Part shown: positions 12,271 to 26,166 of the stretch, in pieces
Layout: each line of letters opens with the position of its first letter
Position numbering within the stretch: position 1 is the first letter of the stretch
Assembly (NCBI GenBank): GCA_905250115.1
Contig: CAJNOI010000012.1
Location: 725,273 to 789,272, forward strand
Length of the DNA: 64,000 bases
Reading direction: 5' to 3'
Source: Adineta steineri
Lineage: Eukaryota > Rotifera > Eurotatoria > Adinetida > Adinetidae
Position numbers and translations under genes: made by a program
Notes under the pieces: generated by a model
What the model was told of the DNA's origin: nothing
The model's database searches: none
The model's input: the letters and a program-made list of their open reading frames with translations, nothing else

Positions 12271-13431
12271 TTTGTATATTAAAAATGATGAAAATAATAC
12301 GATGAAGAAGAAAAACTGTTTAAATAAAATAAAGCTATTGATGAAAAATGTTTTGAAAAGGCTAAAATTTTCATTTCTATATGTGATTCTATATTTTCCA
12401 AAAACAAATTTTATAAAAATTTTTGATCTGATAGGAAATCATTCTCAAATCTATGAATAGTTGAATATCAATCAAAGATTTCTCTTTTTTTTCTTTGAAA
12501 TGGTGACCAGTGATTAACTATAATATGATTTGTACAGATGGTTATCACTGATCTTATTTTAATTTTTAATGAATTCTATAACTTATGAGAAAATAAATTT
12601 CTGATGGGACACATTTATTCAAACGAATGAAAAAAATTTCATTTTTAGAATCATATTTGAACAAAATATGCAATCATTTAAATTATCTGTTTTTCTATTT
12701 TTGAAGAAAAATTACTTCGTAAATTGATTTCAACTATTGACTAAAGGTGTAGATATGATAAGATCTTATAAATGAAGATAAGTTCCTCATAAAACGTGTA
12801 AGTATTATACTCAAAGTGTTTTATATGAGAAAACTGTAAGAAAAGAAGAAAAGGATATTTATTGAAGTAATTGATAGTTGTGATTGTTGACACTTCTTGC
12901 TTTTTTTTATGACAAATAGGATAGAAATAATTTGTTGCAAAATATTTCTATGACCCTATACTTCTGTCGATTTTACCTATATTATGCAGACGAATACCTC
13001 TGAATAATCTATGGATTTAGTAGAATCTCATGATTGAAGAGACTGATTTTTGAGGCGCCTTGTGTTTCGATATTTTCACTTCGTATTATAACAAAAGATT
13101 TGCATTCTTTTTCTATCAGAATGCAGACATTACAGATCAAATCGTTCGAGTTTGTTGTATATTTCTAGAAATCTCAGTTTGTTTGACAAATATTGAGACA
13201 ACACTTCTTCCACATGCTTTTCTTTTTCTTCTCAAGGCCGAATTTATTGTTATTCTCTCATTCGAACTCATATCTTTATTTTTTTATACCACACTTCTGC
13301 ATAAGTAACTTCACACAAGAATAGAACAAATATTTTTCTCTTCTCCTTTATGCATTATAAAATTTGAGTTTATCAGCTATCATATAACGTATTTCTTTCA
13401 CAAATCTGCGCATCACACAGTAAAAACTAAG

Positions 13432-14634
13432 ATGAATCTCGCAGAGCAAGAGAATCATAATCAACAGCATCTATTACTGTCTTCATCTACTACTAACGAT
13501 GATAGTACTGTAAAGACTCGACGTAGTTCATCTGTACTTACAGCAATAGAACCCGTTGTGTTATTAACAGAAGAAGTTGATGATGGTGAATCGATAGCTA
13601 CATCAAAACCATTTGCTCTATCTGGTATCCTCTACAGTCTTCTAGGATGTTTTCTCTTTTGTACAGCCACATTTACTATTAAAGAATTACAAATTGATTT
13701 ACTCGATGCACTCGTCATACGTTTCATCATACAGATTTTTCTGTTTGGAATCTTTGTTGTTTCTCATCACTATCCAATATGGATCGGTTCATCAAAAGAA
13801 AAATGGCTACAATTGGTCTTATGTATTCTAAATGGTTTTGTTTTTCTCGGATATTTTATTGGCTTTCGTTATCTTCCTCTGCCTGATTTAACAACACTTA
13901 ATTTTACTCGTTTATTATGGACAGTTGTCTTTGGTATACTCATTTATAAAGAGAAACCGTCATTAATAATTTTCTTAGCTGTTTTCTTGACACTTATTGG
14001 CGTTGTATTTGTCGCACAACCAACATTTATCTTTAAACAGAAGAAGATAGCGGCAGAGATTCCTCTAAATATGACACCGATAATAGCATTAAATGGAACA
14101 GACATAGTGGACACGTTTTTATTTAGCAGTCGAATGATTGGTATCTCTCTTTCGTTAGGGACAGGACTTTTCTCTGCATTCAATCTTCTAATTTTCAAAC
14201 AATTGATAACTTTAAAACTTAAAACGAGTGTTTTAATTCTCCAACATTCCTTTGTTTTTCTTCTATGTTTAATATTCAATCAATTTTATAAATATTTTCT
14301 ATTGAATGATTTAACATTCTTTACATTGACAATCTTTCAATGGAAATATTGGTTAGCTACATTAATTAGTCTATTACAAACACTTGGAGTAATCTGTGGA
14401 AATCGTGCTGTGAAACGTGAACGACCATCTATTGTCACAATAGTCTCGGCATCAGAGATTATTTATGCTATTCTTCTACAGAATATATTTACAAAAGATA
14501 AATCAAATTTATGGGTATTACTTGGAAGTACATTAGTGATATCGAGTGTCTTCCTTATCGGTGTACACAAATTTGTACAAGAACGAAAGACAAAAAAGAA
14601 AAAGATTGATGACCGTAATAATGTTAACAAATGA
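13432..14634 (+). CDS. SLC35G-like drug/metabolite transporter (EamA domains)
   Basis: A single exon encodes 400 residues. The N-terminal 60 residues are hydrophilic and cytosolic, rich in Ser/Thr/Glu. About ten membrane helices follow in two EamA repeats, roughly 64-200 and 230-385. The first contains GFRYLPLPDLTTLNFTRLLW, the second GNRAVKRERPSIVTIVSASE, both characteristic of the SLC35G (TMEM20/TMEM22) branch. A basic tail (KTKKKKIDDR) ends the protein. The substrate is unknown for this branch. The gene starts at the first ATG after an AT-rich leader and is flanked on its 3' side by a fold-back repeat about 120 bp downstream. Confidence 0.85.
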   Translation: MNLAEQENHNQQHLLLSSSTTNDDSTVKTRRSSSVLTAIEPVVLLTEEVDDGESIATSKPFALSGILYSLLGCFLFCTATFTIKELQIDLLDALVIRFIIQIFLFGIFVVSHHYPIWIGSSKEKWLQLVLCILNGFVFLGYFIGFRYLPLPDLTTLNFTRLLWTVVFGILIYKEKPSLIIFLAVFLTLIGVVFVAQPTFIFKQKKIAAEIPLNMTPIIALNGTDIVDTFLFSSRMIGISLSLGTGLFSAFNLLIFKQLITLKLKTSVLILQHSFVFLLCLIFNQFYKYFLLNDLTFFTLTIFQWKYWLATLISLLQTLGVICGNRAVKRERPSIVTIVSASEIIYAILLQNIFTKDKSNLWVLLGSTLVISSVFLIGVHKFVQERKTKKKKIDDRNNVNK

Positions 14635-15702
14635 GAAGAGATCTTAAGAAACTTATCTAGTTAATATTTTTTTTGTTTTTTTTTGCGTATATTATAATAT
14701 ATATTTGATTCACGTTTGAAAAACATATTCACAAAGAGAATGCATATTATCTTAAGAGTGTGGGTGGAACGTTCTCTTTATCTCACGCATTCATACTGGC
14801 ATCCAAGTCCTCATCCAAACCTTAATCCAAACTGTCCACCCCATACCCACACCCTCAAGATTCAAATAAAAACTGTGCTCCACTCACTTGTTTTCTGTAT
14901 GTATATCATATTGAATTGTAAAATGATTCGATTATTTGTCTACCTAATTACTTATTTTACTAACGTTGAAGCCAAGTGAAGCACTCTTTTGATTGTTCCA
15001 TATAACCTAAGTGATATTTTTTGATCGAATTTCATTCTTCGCGACGAATAAAAGATGATCATATGGATGCGACATCAAAAATGATACTATTAGTATTTGA
15101 TATTTATCATTATTCTGAACGGATGCACCATTTGATGTTCTCCAAAAAAATATCTAATTAATTCATTAAATCTAATCTTATTCATTTTGTTAATGATAAT
15201 CGATGAAAGTGTTAAGACAAAAGTCTCATCACAATCTTTTAAAATAATCTTTTTTGAAAACTACCTCAAACACTAATTTTCTAATGTTAAGCAGGTTTCA
15301 ATTCTATTTTGTTGTTAGTCCGACATTTTGTCTAATCATTTTCCGTTTATAAATAATATTTTTAGGGATGAAAGCTATACTAACATACAATTTTATTAAA
15401 TAACAAGCTGAGAAATTGATATGAGAACTCTTTTCAGATATAACACTTTCGAAAATTGTAAGATTTCGTCTTGATAGTGAGTACGGATGTATACGTGATG
15501 AATACATTCTCGTCTTTATTTTTCAACAGGTTAGAAATTATATCGTACCATAAATTCATCAAATTTGTCTTTTATTATCCAGTAGTTTATGCAAATGGTG
15601 GAAAATATTCTGTTTGATCGACATTTCCCGATTAATTATCAAATTAAAGCGAATACTATACGAATAAATTAGAAAAGTTCTGAAATAATGAAGAAATATT
15701 GA
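14635..15702. other. Intergenic, 1.1 kb, between convergent genes
   Basis: This is the 3' flank of the transporter and the 3' flank of the large NHL receptor. It holds fold-back repeat copy 4 and otherwise AT-rich sequence with no gene. Confidence 0.6.
14756..14860. repeat. Telomere-like fold-back repeat, copy 4
   Basis: GAGTGTGGGTGGA on the left faces CCATACCCACACCCTCAAG on the right, about 75 bp apart. It lies just beyond the transporter gene's stop codon. Confidence 0.6.
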
Positions 15703-18700
15703 TTATTGATGAATGAGTCGTCGCCATCGTTTGAATGGTTCTTGAAATGTTTTTCTGTACAATTCCGATGGAAGGACAAAAATAATAAAGATAAGCATCG
15801 ATGGAGTAAATGAAATGAAATAACCAAAAATAAATAATAATCGATGATTCGATGGATTGACACATTCAGATAACATTGACATAATAAGACGAGGTAAGGA
15901 CAGAATTAGAAGAATAATTGGACTAATTAATAGTTGCTTATGTTCCCTAAATTGATCACAAATATGTTCTTTTAGAGTTTGTCTTGTTTGAGCTGCTGAT
16001 CGTTGTCTGGCTGATCCAAATATGATGAATAAAGCAGAACAAAGATTGATGATACATGGAGCGACAAGATGAAAAAATAGGATGATTGTATTATATTTTT
16101 GAATAGAAGGAGAATAACGAGTTAAACACCATCTATCGATATCTACTTTGTTCGTTTCTATTTTTACCTCACGCAACTCTCGATGTATAGGTTCGTGAAT
16201 GATCGAAATCATGATACAGAATGGTAAGATGAGAATTATCCATCGAGCAATCCATCGACTTCTTTGTTTATTGAATTTGACTCCTTTGAAAACGAGAATC
16301 GCTCTTTCAATGGCTACACAAGCATTGAGCCAAGCATCCAAATATAAACAAAGCTTGAGAAGAGGTTCGATCGATACGCAACCTCCTCGAACAACAGAAA
16401 CACGAATCGATAGATTCATTTGAGTGAGAACAACAAACCAAAACTTCACTGTAAACATGCTAATTGTAAGAAAAGAAGTAATTGATGATGCTAAGAGATA
16501 GATGCCACATCCAACTTGTCGTAGATCTTTATTTTGAAATGTTAGTAGAGACAACAAACTATTGATTAAACCTCCAACAAACATAATCATCATTGAAGCG
16601 GCACTGATTTTGACCAATATTGTTTGATCAGTCATTGTCACGTTCGGTTGAATTTCGTCGCGTAAAATATCATCGAGAATGATACCAATACTTTTTTTGT
16701 AGAACTGACATTTTTGGCCAATAAAACAACTGGTTAGACTTTGAGCTGAAGAAAGAAATACATGATGATCAAGAGATGAGATCAAATTTTCTCAACTTAA
16801 CAACGTCATGTAGGTGCAAATCTGTAAGCAACAATAGTCTATCAAAGTCATTTTTCTATACATGACATGTCGTGTCGAGATGAGATTCATATATTTCTAT
16901 TTTCTGCCCAATGTCTCGAGATGAATTTAATCATTTTTGTAAAGATGTTTTAGCATATGACCTGTCAAGTAATAATATCACAGGTAGTATGAAATCACTG
17001 AAGAATAGAGCTTCTCGAATATATCGGTGATGCGAAAAGAAAAGTTGTATTAATTTATACGACTGATTGAACTCGTACAATCCATCTAATCACGACTAAG
17101 CTACAATACTGAGACTTAATCTTATTTGATTGAGAATCTATCTGAAATTCTCAGATCTTTTATTATTCAAGAGTAAAAATAGAATCTAGTGGGATGTTGT
17201 ACGCCTCTGTTAATGATTTACAAATAATACAAAATACTTACTGTAAGGATCAAAAACCGTATGATTTGGACCGGATATCTCAATGGAAAATTTTCCTGTT
17301 ACATTTGGAGAAGATGTTGTCACCACTAATATGTATGTAGTACCACTGTGAAGATTAGCGATAAGACTGAAATCGTCCCAAATACATCTCCAATAATCTT
17401 GTGAAAGTAGATTCTCGAACGGATTCATTGGATTAAAATCATCTTTGTAAATATCACCAAACGTATCCATACTGCTGTTACTACTCAGAGCATAGTATCC
17501 AGTTTCCACTACATTCACTCGTATAGTTTGATAGTAATAGTTTGATTTTCGACAATCTCGAGAATATGTCTGGCTATTTGCAGTCAGCTGTAATGAATAT
17601 TTTGATTGTACAGCTAATGAATATTTTATTTCGGTGACTGATGGAGAACCTATATGATGAAAACAAAATTAACAGTCACGATTCTTCATAAATTTCGATT
17701 GATTAAGAGATAGACGAATTGTCTGGATGTAAGAAAGAAAATTGAGCATCATAAGTCATCTCTTATATACTCGGAATATTGAAAGACACGTCCAAGTTGA
17801 ATCTAGCTTTCTGAAGAGAGAACTGTCTACAATGTCTCTCTCAATAAATAATCAAGTTGTAAATGAATTTTGAATAACTTTTTTATTTCGGAAATGGATA
17901 ATATCACAATGTTTTAGATAGAAAAAATGGTTTATTTATAGTCTAATTCTCCTACTAGTATAATTTATTCAAAAATCAAAGTATGTAAAGATATCTTTTA
18001 GATCTATACAAAGCAAAAATATGTTTATATTTTTTATCTACGATAAGTTATATTTGAATGTTTGTAGCATTTTTTTATTATAGGAACATTGAGTGAAAGG
18101 ACATGTTCTAACAAAAAGCAAAGTTCTTTTTTCATTTCATGGCCATGAGCAGGGATTCATGCCGATTTGTATATTATTCACATCAGATTAGTGATCGATT
18201 ATTCTGATCCTATTCACAATATTCTGTTATTTGATGAATTTAATGTGGCTGTTTATGTAAAGCTTTCTTCTTATAATACAAATGTCATCTTACAAAACAA
18301 GTTTTTATTTGTGAATCTGCCAAACTCAACTAAATACTCATGCTAACGTTGACAAATATTCATTTAATAGTTCTAACGCAAACACTTACTAATATTCTTG
18401 AGATCAACATTGTCTGGACCAGATACAAAGATTGAGAATTCACCTTTCTGTTTGGAGATAACCGTTGACACAACCAATATATATTTAATACTACTCTGAA
18501 GAGCAATTGTAAATCTAAACTGATGTAGAATGCAGCTATAATACTTGTATAAGAGTCGGTTTTGAAATGGATTCGATGGATTAAAATGTTCTTTGTAAAT
18601 TGAGCCATATGTGACCATACTGCTTTTGCTGAAGAAAGTGTAAAGACCACTTCCACGAACATTCACTTGTATCGCTTCATAGTAAGTGCTTAAAACGAAA

Positions 18701-21700
18701 CACGTATGTAAATACGTTGGACTGTTCGTTGTCAATTCTGATGCATAAACTGTTTGAACAACTGATGAAGTATTCGCTAACGAAATAGAAAATCAATTCA
18801 ATTTTGTATAATATAGAAATAAGTGCAAATAATTTGAAATATTACTTTCTCTCTCAGATACATTTACCGGAAGCGACTGTAAGTGATATGAATCTTAGTC
18901 TCTATCGAATAGAAATATCTGTATATCATTTTGTAGATTGAGTTTATCTATATTTCTATCGGTTGTGAATATATGCAGCTGATTATTCATTAAAATACTA
19001 TATATACTCACAAATACGATTGAAACCAATATAGCTTACGCCAGATACTTGAATCGATACATTTCCTGTTACATTTGAAGCAGGTATTGTCATAATGAAA
19101 ATATATTTCATGTTGGCTTGAAGAAAATATATGAACTGAAGCTGATCTCGATTTTCATATTCTCTATTCGGGGTGACAATATTTTTGGTCACATCGAATG
19201 GATTGAAGTCATTTGTGTAGATATAAGTATACATGGTTTTCATCTCGCTGTTTATTAAAAAAATATAGTATCCAGTCATAGTGATGTTGATTTGTATCGC
19301 TTCATAATACGAATTGATCTCTGAGCAATCTTGAAAATAAATTGAACTATTCGATGTCAATGATGATAAATACATTGACTTTATTAATAATGAATTATCT
19401 ATTGAATGAAAAAATCAATGGGTATTTGTATTTACAATAAAGAAAAGAAATGATTGCACATATTCTTGGTTTGCTTTTCATTCTGTTTATTAATAAGAGT
19501 AGAATCGTTTGTTTTAGAGCAATACTTTTAATAGAGAAATGAAGAAAAACATGAAATAAAATATTTATTTAGCGTCCTTACAATAAGTATCAATGTTAGT
19601 CTTTAGAATCCGCATTTTCTTTTCAAGAGATGCTGTCATAATTACAACAAAGAGATCTTATAAAACCTCGTATACAAGAACGAGTACCATACTGAACTAA
19701 GAAAGTCTGATAAGTGATTGACTTACGAATTCATGACTTCTTCATTGTCATCTTTATCTTCAAATCTTTTTCCTTTTACAAATATAATGCAGAACATTAG
19801 TTTTTTTTGTCGATATTTCTAAGGGTAACAATAAACTATCTAACAAAATTCTAGTCAATCTACGAGTATGACATGACATCATCAAGAAAATGTCGGTTGG
19901 AAGTGACACTCAATCTTAACAAATCAAAATATTCTCATATTTGATCCATTGTTAAAATATTACAACACCGATTCTTTAATTATTTTTTATTTTAATAAAG
20001 TGTATCTTGAATAATCAGGTAAGGATGAAACTTTTTTCTCTGTCTCGTTGTTGATATTTTTTGTAAAGACACTGACCTACGTTTAAATCTCACTTGTTCG
20101 TCAAACAAAATCATGAGTGCAAATATAACATAATCGTTTTCTCATCTCAAGAATAAAGGTGACATTCTGAATCTATATGATTGCGTCACGAGTTGTGGTT
20201 AACACTCGAATATAAGGTCATTTCTCTCTCATAGATGCTTTATATCTACGAATTTTTTCTACAGTCAGCAGTGATAAGTGAGTGCAGCTAATGGTAAATC
20301 AATAACAATTTATAAAGAAAATTCAACAGAAAGGGCTGAATTCATCTCTGACTTTACTACTAAATACATAGACATTCTAACTTCCATCTGTATATCATGC
20401 AACTAACATGACGATAATGTTATTAATTGACTTTTGTAGAGAATTATGAATAAGCAAGGGTTTCTTTTATAACAATAGTATCTTAGAATAAAACTTGAAT
20501 TTAACTATTCAATAATTCTGTATGAAGTCCATCTAAAGTTTTATTTTCATCTTCTGTAGTATTTTTTCGTTTTAATTCTCTGAATAAATATTGATTGAAA
20601 TGATATTAGAGACTTTATTCAATCATTCTAAACTTACCACATGATTCTTCGATATATTGAAATTTTTGAATTCGATGATTATCTGTATCAGTCACAAATA
20701 TGTTTCCAGACCGATCGAAACTCAAACTAGATGGACTATTCAATTGATTGGATTGTGAACCCCTTTCATAACATCCAACTAAACATCGAAAACCATTTAA
20801 ACGTGAACCAAAAATACGACTATTGTATTGATCTACAATGAAGAAATATTTCTCAGCATCTAATAGAATTCCAATTGGTATAGGAGAAACAATTGTTAGA
20901 TCTCGTGATGGAAGTTCAGCTACTGTGTTGCCATTTGATTCTCCTGGCTGGAACAATTGAACTCGACGGTTCCCATAATCAACCACATATAAATCCAAAT
21001 TTACATCGACAAAAATTCCATGAGGAAAATTGAGTTCATTTGAGGCTGATCCGTATCTACCTGTTCCAGCAGCAACACGATTTAAAGCCATCACGAGACC
21101 ATTTAATGATCTTTTCACTACTTGATGATGATTATACATTGAACAATAAAGAGTATTATTAATATCGACAAACAAACCATAACATGATGACTTGACATTC
21201 ATTACCGTGACAAAGTTATTTGTTTCTGCTATCCATTTTTGTACTCGACCATTGTTATCACCATCATCAATATAAATATCACCATTCAATGTCACGAACA
21301 ACGAATAGGGTTTTGTAAAATTACCCGATATGATCTTTGTTGGATCGACACTGTCTTCATCCCAAATCACAATTGTGTTATTCTCTTGATTAGCAACATA
21401 GATTGTGTTATTAGTGCTCACAAAAACGGCGTTAGGATGCTGACCAATAATCGATTGATTAGCAATGGTAATTCCCTTGAAATCCCAAGTGGCAGTTGAA
21501 CAAAACTTTGGTTGATTGAATGAAAGAGCTAAAAACAAGAAAAGTCGAAAGAATATTAGAGAAGAACTGTAAAGGCAATGAAATTCTTAATTTATGTATT
21601 TGTAGAAGAAAAATAAAGTTTCTTCAAAAGAAGTTTTTGATGAAAAAGACATTTAGAAATGATTTTTATTAGTTTTCATATAACATATAAAGTGGAATAA

Positions 21701-24700
21701 ATACAAATTTCAATTTTCAAACATTTATTTTATTTAAAGTTTTTCAAATTTTTTTCTAACAAACATTTAAAGTTAATTTAGAGAAAAACTCAAAGGAAAA
21801 CGAAAAAAGTTCCTATGTTATCTCAGTTGTCTATATTATTGGAAATATAACTCGATTTATCTTAGTAAATTTCATTGAGAAATAGCAAAATAATGTCACT
21901 ACACATCATATCAATACTGAATGAAAAGTAAGAGAAAACATAAGATTTATTATGATCTGCAAAAAGTCTTTTTATCTCTCTCTGGACATTCTTTGTAGAA
22001 ATTGTCGCACGAAGATTTTTTATCTGAAGAAATTTCAAAGGTTTATCAGAGATCACAATGTTTCGTCTTTGTTTAGTATACATAAAACAAACCTTTCTTA
22101 ATTAAGTTGTCTAAAATTCCCGTTTAAAAACAACCGAAAATAGATTTGACTGAAAATCAATTTTTTTTATTGATCATCTTAAACGAATGAATTTGATGAA
22201 ACAAATAAATATTTTTATTCAAAATTAACTCAATAGTTTTACTTATTTTATAATTATAGAAATAAGAACATAATATCTCTCATTATAGATTATCTTGAAC
22301 TATTCAATATTACTTTCTGCAATTAAATATTATGATAACTATCGAAACAATAAAACATTTCTTTACGAGAAAATTCATTTTTTATAATATTTCATATTGA
22401 AGTTTATCTCTCTCAAAAAACAACAATAGCTAAATTCATTTTCTACATAAGAAAGAAGAAAAATTAGCTGTTAAAATTATGATATTTTATTTGTCCTACT
22501 TTTCTCGAACGAAAAAACATATCGAAATATGAAATATGAAGTGAAATCATAGAATAATTTCTATTAAGACTGTATCAACAAAGATATGAAGAGATTTTAT
22601 TTTGATAAAAACTATTTCATTGATGAAATTTTCTTTAAGAAATATAAAATGAAACATGAAAGCCCTTTCTACTACTCCATTAAACAAAAAAACATTTTTC
22701 TTTCTCTGTTCTTTAATCTTGATAGAAAGGCGAATTGTTTGCTTTAGACGATTGACACATGACTCTGTCTAATCTGAACATTTCATTTTCTTAGACACAT
22801 TGGATTAATTAATCTTTCTCAATTATTTTTGTTTTCTTTCGTTTTTTATATGGAAACTTCTTTACTAATTTCTATTACTTGTTTATTCTTATCTCTTCAT
22901 TTCATCCAACTTTTCTGCAACTTACCAAAAGAATCTTTCATCAAGAAAAATTTTTGAATTCGAGAATCTCCTCGATCAGTAACAAACATGTTTCCAGAGT
23001 GATCGAAACTAAAACTAAATGGCGTTGTCAGGTCACTGGATTGAGAACTCACTGCATAACATCCAACTAAACATCGAAAACCATTCAAGCCTGAGCCAAC
23101 AATGCGACTATTGCCATACTCCACAATGAATAAATATTTCTCGGCATCTAATATAACTCCACTTGGATAACGAAGTGTAATTGTTGGATTTAGTGATCCA
23201 TTTCCAGCTACTGTGATGCCATTTGATTCTCCTGGCTGGAACAATTGAACTCGATGATTTTCATAATCGGCTACATATAAATCCAAGTTCACATCGACAA
23301 AAATTCCGATTGGGACATCAAGTTGATTTGAGTCTGATCCTTGAATACCTGTTCCAGCAGCAACAACATTTGAAGTCATCACAGCATCATTTAATGGTCT
23401 TTTCACTACTTGATGATGATTAGACATTGAGCAATAAAGCGTATCATTAATATCGACAAACAAACCCCAACATGATGTGCTGACATTCATTACCGTGACA
23501 AAGTTATTTGTTTCTGCTATCCATTTCTGAACTCGACTATTCTTAAGTCCATCATCAATATAAACATTACCACTTGATGTCACAAAGAGAGAATAGGGTC
23601 CTATAAAACTACCGCGAATGATCTTGGTTGGATTGACACTCTCCTCTTGCCAAATTAGAATTGTATCGTCTTGCCAATTGGCGACATAGATTGTGTTATT
23701 AGTGCTCACAAAAACGGCGTTAGGATGTTGACCAACAATCGATTGATCAGCAAAAGTAATTCCATTAGAATCCCAAATGGGTGTTGAAGAAAACTTTGGT
23801 TGATTGAATGAAAGAACTAAAAACAAGAAAAGTCGAAAGAACATTAGAGAAGAACTGTAATAAACGAAATGAAATTGTTAATTTATGTTTCTTCTCGGAA
23901 AAATTCATTGAGATTAATTTTGAAAAGATTTCTATGATTATTATTGTATTTTCTCGGATGATTTGTAAATATCAGCTAAGAAAGGCCTGAATTTATTAAA
24001 GAAAATTTGAAAAAATATGATTTTCGTGGAAGACAAAATAACAATCAAATAATTAATTTTATTTCTCCGACGAAAATGAATTTGAAGGAAGAAAAAAAAG
24101 AAATGTTTAGAATGAAAATGACTTTATTGAAATTGATTGAAATCTAAACAAAATATTATGAATTGAATCTTATATGTGAAAGAGAGAAGAAAATTCTCTT
24201 GCTAATCTTTATTTAAATAATCATTCGAAGAAATTATTTACGAAAAATATTCTTTTTTTTCTTCTCAATAATATATTTTTGTTTCTTTTGAGATTCTTAT
24301 CAAATTAAACAAAACAAATTTGAAACCAATTATTATTTCAAGTTGAATATTTTGAGAAAACAATTTCAATAATCATCGATTCCTTTTAAGGATTGGAAAA
24401 ACTTTTATGTATTTTATCTTTGATTCAAATGTTGTCTTACTCAACAATATTCTTTTGTGATAGTCTAGTGATAAAAATGATAGTATCAATCATGAATTTG
24501 TACTCGTCAAGTAATTCTACATTATCCTATGATTTGTGCTCTTTCATTCTAGTAGATATATTCATTTCTACAGCTTATAATCCAATATACTGACTTTATA
24601 CCTCACTTCTATTTTTCTACAGAAAACTCTTTGAGTACATTAAAAACAATAGAACTATTTTATTATTCATATTATTTTTTATATAATGGAGATGTTAACC

Positions 24701-25288
24701 TGTTTGGGATAAATGAATCTACATCGTATCTCAAACCAAACTACATAGTCAAATAATTTCATAAAACTTAGTTTTCATTTACATTAATTTGTTGTTGTTC
24801 TTTTCTTTTTTTCCATATATTATAATGCGATATGATGAGATAGGTTTCTTTCCTTTCTTTTGTGTCTCATTCTCGTCTCAAGATCTACAAATTAACTTGA
24901 TATCGATAGAAGGTTTCAGTAATGTTCAAGTTTTCAGTCGTTTTAAAACTATCAGTCGATATAAACTCAGATATCTACAATACTATCGGTCAGTATTCAA
25001 CTTATACTTTTAAAATTAAAGTATGCTCATTCTTCAAATCACAAAAAAATCTCGCATAGTCTCTGCAAGAGATCAGTACCATTACTTTTGAATCTATAGC
25101 AGAAATTTCTGTCAAATTCTATAATCTATTATTTGACTCTCTTTTGTTCGACTAAGACTCTAACGAATAATGTCATTTTTGTGCAATGACTGATCTTGAA
25201 TATGTGATAAATAAAAGTATTTACCTGATGTCTCATTATTGAGAACGAACAGAAGAATAATGAGAAACATGTAGATATTCCACATCAT
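15703..25288 (-). CDS. Modular receptor: signal peptide, two NHL propellers, three repeat ectodomains, 7TM
   Basis: I join seven exons, all phase 1: 25225-25288 (signal peptide MMWNIYMFLIILLFVLNN), 22926-23816 and 20638-21528 (NHL six-blade propellers, each 891 nt), 19012-19398 and 18390-18776 (387 nt each), 17242-17649 (408 nt), and 15703-16790 (7TM). The NHL blades read NAVFVSTNNTIYVAN, GLFVDINNTLYCSM and GIFVDVNLDLYVVDYGNRRVQLF. The three middle exons share YYEAIQVNV...FNP...NVTG..SI.VSGP. The last exon carries the family signatures VFLSSAQSLTSCFIGQ..CQFYK and RQVGCGIYLLAS. This is a large, known bdelloid family of presumed cell-surface receptors; ligands are unknown. Introns here are long for this genome (0.2-1.4 kb). 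The final acceptor (about 16791) is weak. Whether both NHL exons enter one mRNA is not shown. Confidence 0.7.
20638..21528 (-). other. NHL exon, proximal copy
   Basis: It is 891 nt, with acceptor TTTTTAG and donor G|GTAAGT, phase 1 at both ends. It is close in sequence to the distal copy at 22926-23816 along its whole length. The codon that could act as ATG in the distal copy's upstream sequence is ATA here, so this exon cannot start its own protein that way and needs an upstream exon. Confidence 0.75.
22926..23816 (-). other. NHL exon, distal copy
   Basis: Length and phase are the same as in the proximal copy. The sequence directly upstream reads as ATG plus a hydrophobic stretch (MFFRLFLFLVLSF), which could pass for a signal peptide. 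The same pyrimidine-rich block also makes a good splice acceptor, and it accepts the signal-peptide exon at 25225-25288 in the right phase. Confidence 0.7.
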
Positions 25289-26004
25289 TCAACAAGATTT
25301 ATTTTTGATAAATTAATTAACTAATAAAATAATCTTCTTCTTCTTCTTTGTCTTCGATAAAAACCAAATGACACTCGTTGTAGATTTTCTCTCTAGTTAT
25401 ACATCTCTCTTTTTCTTTCATTTCTTCTAGATAACATAAAGAGCAAAACAAGTTCTCTAGAGAAGGATTCGTTATAGATAAGATGAAAAATTGATAATTT
25501 TTTTCTTTTCTTTTTTTTCTTTAATAGAAAATCAAAAGATTTTAGTGAAGAAGAACGTGATGAAGAGAAAGAAGAATTGATCAAAATCTACCTTGATTAT
25601 CAAACGTGTTTTAACTGAAAATAAGATATCAACTATCATCGTCAATAAATGATAGACGTTAATAAATAAGTCATGATTAGTTTCATGTCTTTTTTATTTG
25701 ACTCTATTAAATAATAATCTGCTATTGTCAGGACTCGCTTTTAATCACATTTTTTGTTTCTCTACGCGCAATAAATATTTTGTAAGAGACATAAAAAAGA
25801 TGCATGAATTCAACTATAAATTGAATATATGCAAAAGCAAAACTCCGAAAATAGATGGATGGATCTTATGAATTAGTAGGAAAAGTTCTATTCAAACATA
25901 ATCAAAGTCGTAAAACTCAGATCAATTATCTAATATTTCTTGCAACCCATCTGACAACGACGAGTTGTCAATCCCGATGAACATCCCTGATTGAAATTAA
26001 TGGA

Positions 26005-26073
26005 TGAGGGTGTAGATGAAAGATGACTATAGTTTTCACATCTTTGTTCATGCCCGCATACTCACACTCTTCA
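26005..26073. repeat. Telomere-like fold-back repeat, copy 5a
   Basis: GATGAGGGTGTAGATGA on the left pairs with CATACTCACACTCTTCAT on the right. It is followed 15 bp later by a second unit. Confidence 0.6.
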
Positions 26074-26088
26074 TTATATATGAGCAAA

Positions 26089-26166
26089 GGATGTGAGTGT
26101 GGATGAGTGGGTGTGGGTATTTATTTTTTTCTTTTCTACACCCACACCCACACCCACACCCTCAAG
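26089..26166. repeat. Telomere-like fold-back repeat, copy 5b
   Basis: The left arm GGATGAGTGGGTGTGGGTA and the right arm, four to five CACACC units ending CCCTCAAG, are separated by about 20 bp of T-rich sequence. This is the longest hexamer run in the window. Confidence 0.75.

Larger units (their letters stand above)
10996..13431. other. Intergenic, 2.4 kb, with an assembly gap
   Basis: AT-rich. It includes the 100-N gap and two fold-back repeat copies (listed separately). Short open frames at 11244, 12017, 12272 and 13060 show no recognisable domain and biased composition only. Confidence 0.6.

Noticed and set aside
21862-22083. 73-codon minus-strand frame between the two NHL exons
   Set aside because: No resemblance to the receptor's modules and no splice sites in the right phase; treated as intron.
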